This document shows positions 4,054 through 5,123 of a DNA stretch of 5,123 nucleotides, in pieces; the stretch's first letter is position 1; every line of letters starts with the position of its first letter. The stretch is from Deltaproteobacteria bacterium (GTDB lineage Bacteria > Desulfobacterota_B > Binatia > UBA9968). The stretch lies in assembly GCA_016193385.1 (NCBI GenBank), contig JACPSF010000221.1, positions 1-5,123 of the forward strand, written 5' to 3'. A program made the translations under genes and the position numbers. Under the pieces are notes generated by a model, which was not told the DNA's origin, did not search any database, and saw only the letters and a program-made list of their open reading frames with translations.

Positions 4054-4082
4054 GTTTCAGTGATCTATGCTATTTTTAAAAT
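4054..4082 (+). promoter_or_regulatory. Weak candidate promoter of the PEGA-domain gene
   Basis: TAAAAT at 4077-4082 matches the -10 consensus at five of six positions, in an A/T-rich stretch. The -35 17 bases upstream, GTTTCA (4054-4059), matches at only three positions. The predicted leader of about 29 bases would include the GGAGG ribosome site. An alternative -10 is TATGCT at 4066-4071. Confidence 0.3.
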
Positions 4083-4117
4083 TAAGCCAATCCATCATTC
4101 TAGTCCCGGAGGCCCCG

Positions 4118-4597
4118 ATGAGGAGATCTTTTAAAAGAATCAGCCTATTGGCTTTAATGCTCTTGTTCTCTGGAGTCCCTCTCAGTTTCGGTGGCGACGA
4201 CCTGATCGCACCGACTCGCAGCCTCGAAGGCCATCGGGAAACCTTGGGAAGACTGACTGTGGTGAGCGAGCCGCCGGATCTCGAGGTTTTCTTAGATGGT
4301 TCTCAAATCGGACGAACGCCGGTCTGGCTGAAGCAAGTCAAACCGGGGCCGCACGAGCTACGGGTCATGCGTTCGGAAACCGATGTCTTCGTGGAACCGG
4401 GTAAAACCCTCATACTCAGTCATTTCAAGGATACTTTCATCGTTGTCCCGGAGGAGAGAGAGGCTGGGAAAGAGGTAACACCCCCACAAGAGAAGTTGGC
4501 GGAGGGGAGGAATCAAATGATGCCCCCCGAAGAGGAGAAGCCAAGGGACCCCACCCCCTGGGAACGCTTCCTGAACAAGACCTCCCCCAATTTCTAA
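4118..4597 (+). CDS. Secreted PEGA-domain protein
   Basis: 159 residues from the ATG at 4118, which has GGAGG 6 bases upstream; an in-frame ATG at 4067 would add 17 residues but has no ribosome site and would bury the signal peptide. Residues 1-26 (MRRSFKRISLLALMLLFSGV then PLSFGG) are a signal peptide. Residues 44-112 form a PEGA-type surface beta domain: 'GRLTVVSEPPDLEVFLDGSQIGRTPVWLKQVKPGPHELRV'. PEGA domains usually form small beta-sandwiches in exported, often surface-linked proteins; their ligand is mostly unknown. The C-terminal third (about 112-159) is charged and Pro-rich without repeats or membrane segment, ending 'PWERFLNKTSPNF'. No cysteine is present, so it is not a lipoprotein. 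It stands alone; the neighbour on the left is on the other strand and a terminator follows at 4708. Confidence 0.83.
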   Translation: MRRSFKRISLLALMLLFSGVPLSFGGDDLIAPTRSLEGHRETLGRLTVVSEPPDLEVFLDGSQIGRTPVWLKQVKPGPHELRVMRSETDVFVEPGKTLILSHFKDTFIVVPEEREAGKEVTPPQEKLAEGRNQMMPPEEEKPRDPTPWERFLNKTSPNF

Positions 4598-4602
4598 CGT
4601 CT

Positions 4603-4627
4603 GTGGGGGTGATCAGTTCCCCCCGCA
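4603..4627 (+). other. G5/C5 stem-loop directly after the PEGA gene
   Basis: GGGGG (4605-4609) pairs with CCCCC (4619-4623) around a 9-base loop, extended by G-U/G-C pairs. It lacks a U run, so it may protect the mRNA 3' end. TGATCA occurs both in its loop (4610-4615) and just after it (4628-4633). Confidence 0.35.
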
Positions 4628-4707
4628 TGATCAATGCCTATTCCCAAATCGTGCTGGTGAACTAAGACTATAAACTCCCTCGCGATCCAGAGCGTCCCTT
4701 CTTACAC

Positions 4708-4753
4708 AAAAAGCCCGATCCTTCCCGTGTGGGAGAACGGGCTTTCTTTCTTT
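4708..4753 (+). terminator. Intrinsic (Rho-independent) terminator
   Basis: AAAGCCCG (4710-4717) pairs perfectly with CGGGCTTT (4738-4745). A second stem inside, TTCCC with GGGAG around GTGT (4722-4735), makes it compact. A T-rich tract (TTTCTTTCTTT, 4743-4753) follows. It would end PEGA transcription about 110 bases after the stop. On the minus strand the arm is followed by TTTTT, so it may work in both directions. Confidence 0.8.
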
Positions 4754-4851
4754 GAATCCTCTAGACTGACCGCTAAACCTAACCCTTATACCTCCCGAGT
4801 CCGACACTCAATGATACACTGCGCGGCAACTTCACTAAGATCAAAGTGAAA

Positions 4852-4905
4852 GACCTGACCCCCGTTGCAAACAAAGATTGTCAAGAAAGTAGGGTCCGAC
4901 CCCCG
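4852..4905. repeat. REP-like GACC/GGGTC motifs
   Basis: GACCTGACCCCCG (4852-4864) and GGGTCCGACCCCCG (4892-4905) share GACCCCCG; the second contains the inverted repeat GGGTC-C-GACCC. Such repeats linked to GTGAAAGACCTGACCCC are often found near REP-associated Y1 transposases; none is present here. No gene is visible between 4754 and 4946. Confidence 0.3.
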
Positions 4906-4910
4906 GCATC

Positions 4911-4939
4911 TTGAATACTAAGAACACTTGTGTTACACT
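4911..4939 (+). promoter_or_regulatory. Promoter and nested operator of the VapB-type gene
   Basis: TTGAAT (4911-4916) and TACACT (4934-4939) are 17 bases apart. Only 7 bases separate the -10 from the ATG at 4947, so transcription should start at or one base before the A of ATG. The spacer holds AACAC-TT-GTGTT (4923-4934), overlapping GTGT-T-ACAC (4930-4938), with a further ACAC at 4942-4945: closely spaced short half-sites as ribbon-helix-helix repressors use. Confidence 0.55.
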
Positions 4940-4946
4940 GCACACT

Positions 4947-5123
4947 ATGGACACTACGATTCGCAAACTTGAGGAAGCGGCATATAGGAAACTGAAAGCC
5001 AGAGCGGCGTTGACAGGGAAGACCATTGGAGAAATGCTGAACGAGGCAATCCGTGCCTATCTCGCGCGCCCTGATCTTCTAACCAAGCAAGGTAGCCTTC
5101 GAGATCTTACCCCCGAAAACTAT
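4947..5123 (+). CDS. Ribbon-helix-helix (VapB-type) antitoxin, first 59 residues (runs off right edge)
   Basis: Translation begins MDTTIRKLEEAAYRKLKARA, then A-L-T-G-K-T-I-G-E-M-L-N-E-A-I-R-A-Y-L, which is a ribbon-helix-helix domain: DNA-contacting strand 2-7 (T3, I5, K7 alternate), helix A 9-22, the T-G-K turn 23-25 and helix B 26-39. After it comes 'P-D-L-L-T-K-Q-G-S-L-R-D-L-T-P-E', where 'S-L-R-D-L-x-P-E' is the linker typical of VapB antitoxins that pair with PIN-domain VapC RNases. The toxin gene should therefore begin past the right edge, which is an inference. There is no ribosome site before the ATG, consistent with a leaderless mRNA from the promoter at 4911-4939. Confidence 0.78.
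   Translation, partial: MDTTIRKLEEAAYRKLKARAALTGKTIGEMLNEAIRAYLARPDLLTKQGSLRDLTPENY

Noticed and set aside
4067..4117. Upstream ATG for the PEGA gene, adding 17 residues
   Set aside because: No ribosome site; the GGAGG at 4109-4113 and the signal peptide both fit the ATG at 4118.
4777..4783. ACCTAAC as R box of a second attC
   Set aside because: No matching GTTRRRY box lies within 150 bases in the right order and no bulged stem can be built.
4841..5026. 61-codon minus-strand frame
   Set aside because: Opposite the VapB-type gene and its promoter; no support.

Overview
The window looks like an accessory stretch of a chromosome from a non-model, GC-moderate environmental bacterium. Secreted beta-propeller and PEGA proteins, a VanZ-type membrane protein, a 23S-IVP-type four-helix fragment and several toxin-antitoxin parts would suit Nitrospirota, Methylomirabilota or deltaproteobacterial relatives. 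That placement is a low-confidence inference from gene types only. There are no rRNA or tRNA genes and no complete transposase.

Left end (1-1355, all minus strand): a PD40 beta-propeller lipoprotein-like/secreted protein gene (327-1355) is followed, in its own reading direction, by a 59-base structure with the architecture of an integron attC recombination site (209-267). About 33 bases beyond that comes the start of an AbrB/MazE-type antitoxin gene that runs off the left edge. The layout gene - attC - short leader - gene is what a cassette array looks like.

Middle (1513-2117, plus strand): a complete toxin-antitoxin operon with a near-consensus sigma70 promoter, a direct repeat over the -10, an AbrB-type antitoxin, and an overlapping RelE-like toxin that starts with TTG.

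2118-3491: no intact plus-strand gene. It holds a truncated four-helix-bundle (23S IVP-type) gene on the minus strand, the first of three blocks of a degenerate 7-base tandem repeat, two strong hairpins, a minus-strand gene for a small secreted protein of unknown function (2523-3044), and upstream of it about 330 bases that resemble the 5' (domain I) part of a group II intron with no reverse transcriptase or domain V.

3472-4117: a VanZ-like membrane protein gene (minus) that appears to have lost an internal transmembrane segment. It is bracketed by 7-base repeat blocks in opposite orientation, one of which encodes the end of the protein. A noncoding stretch with a perfect 14-base palindrome then precedes a plus-strand gene for a secreted PEGA-domain protein (4118-4597), followed at a distance by a convincing intrinsic terminator (4708-4753).

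Right end (4852-5123): REP-like GACC/GGGTC motifs, then a promoter that appears to start transcription at or next to the ATG of a ribbon-helix-helix VapB-type antitoxin gene, which runs off the right edge. Three antitoxin genes in 5.1 kb, an attC site, an intron relic and repeats together describe a region of high gene turnover.
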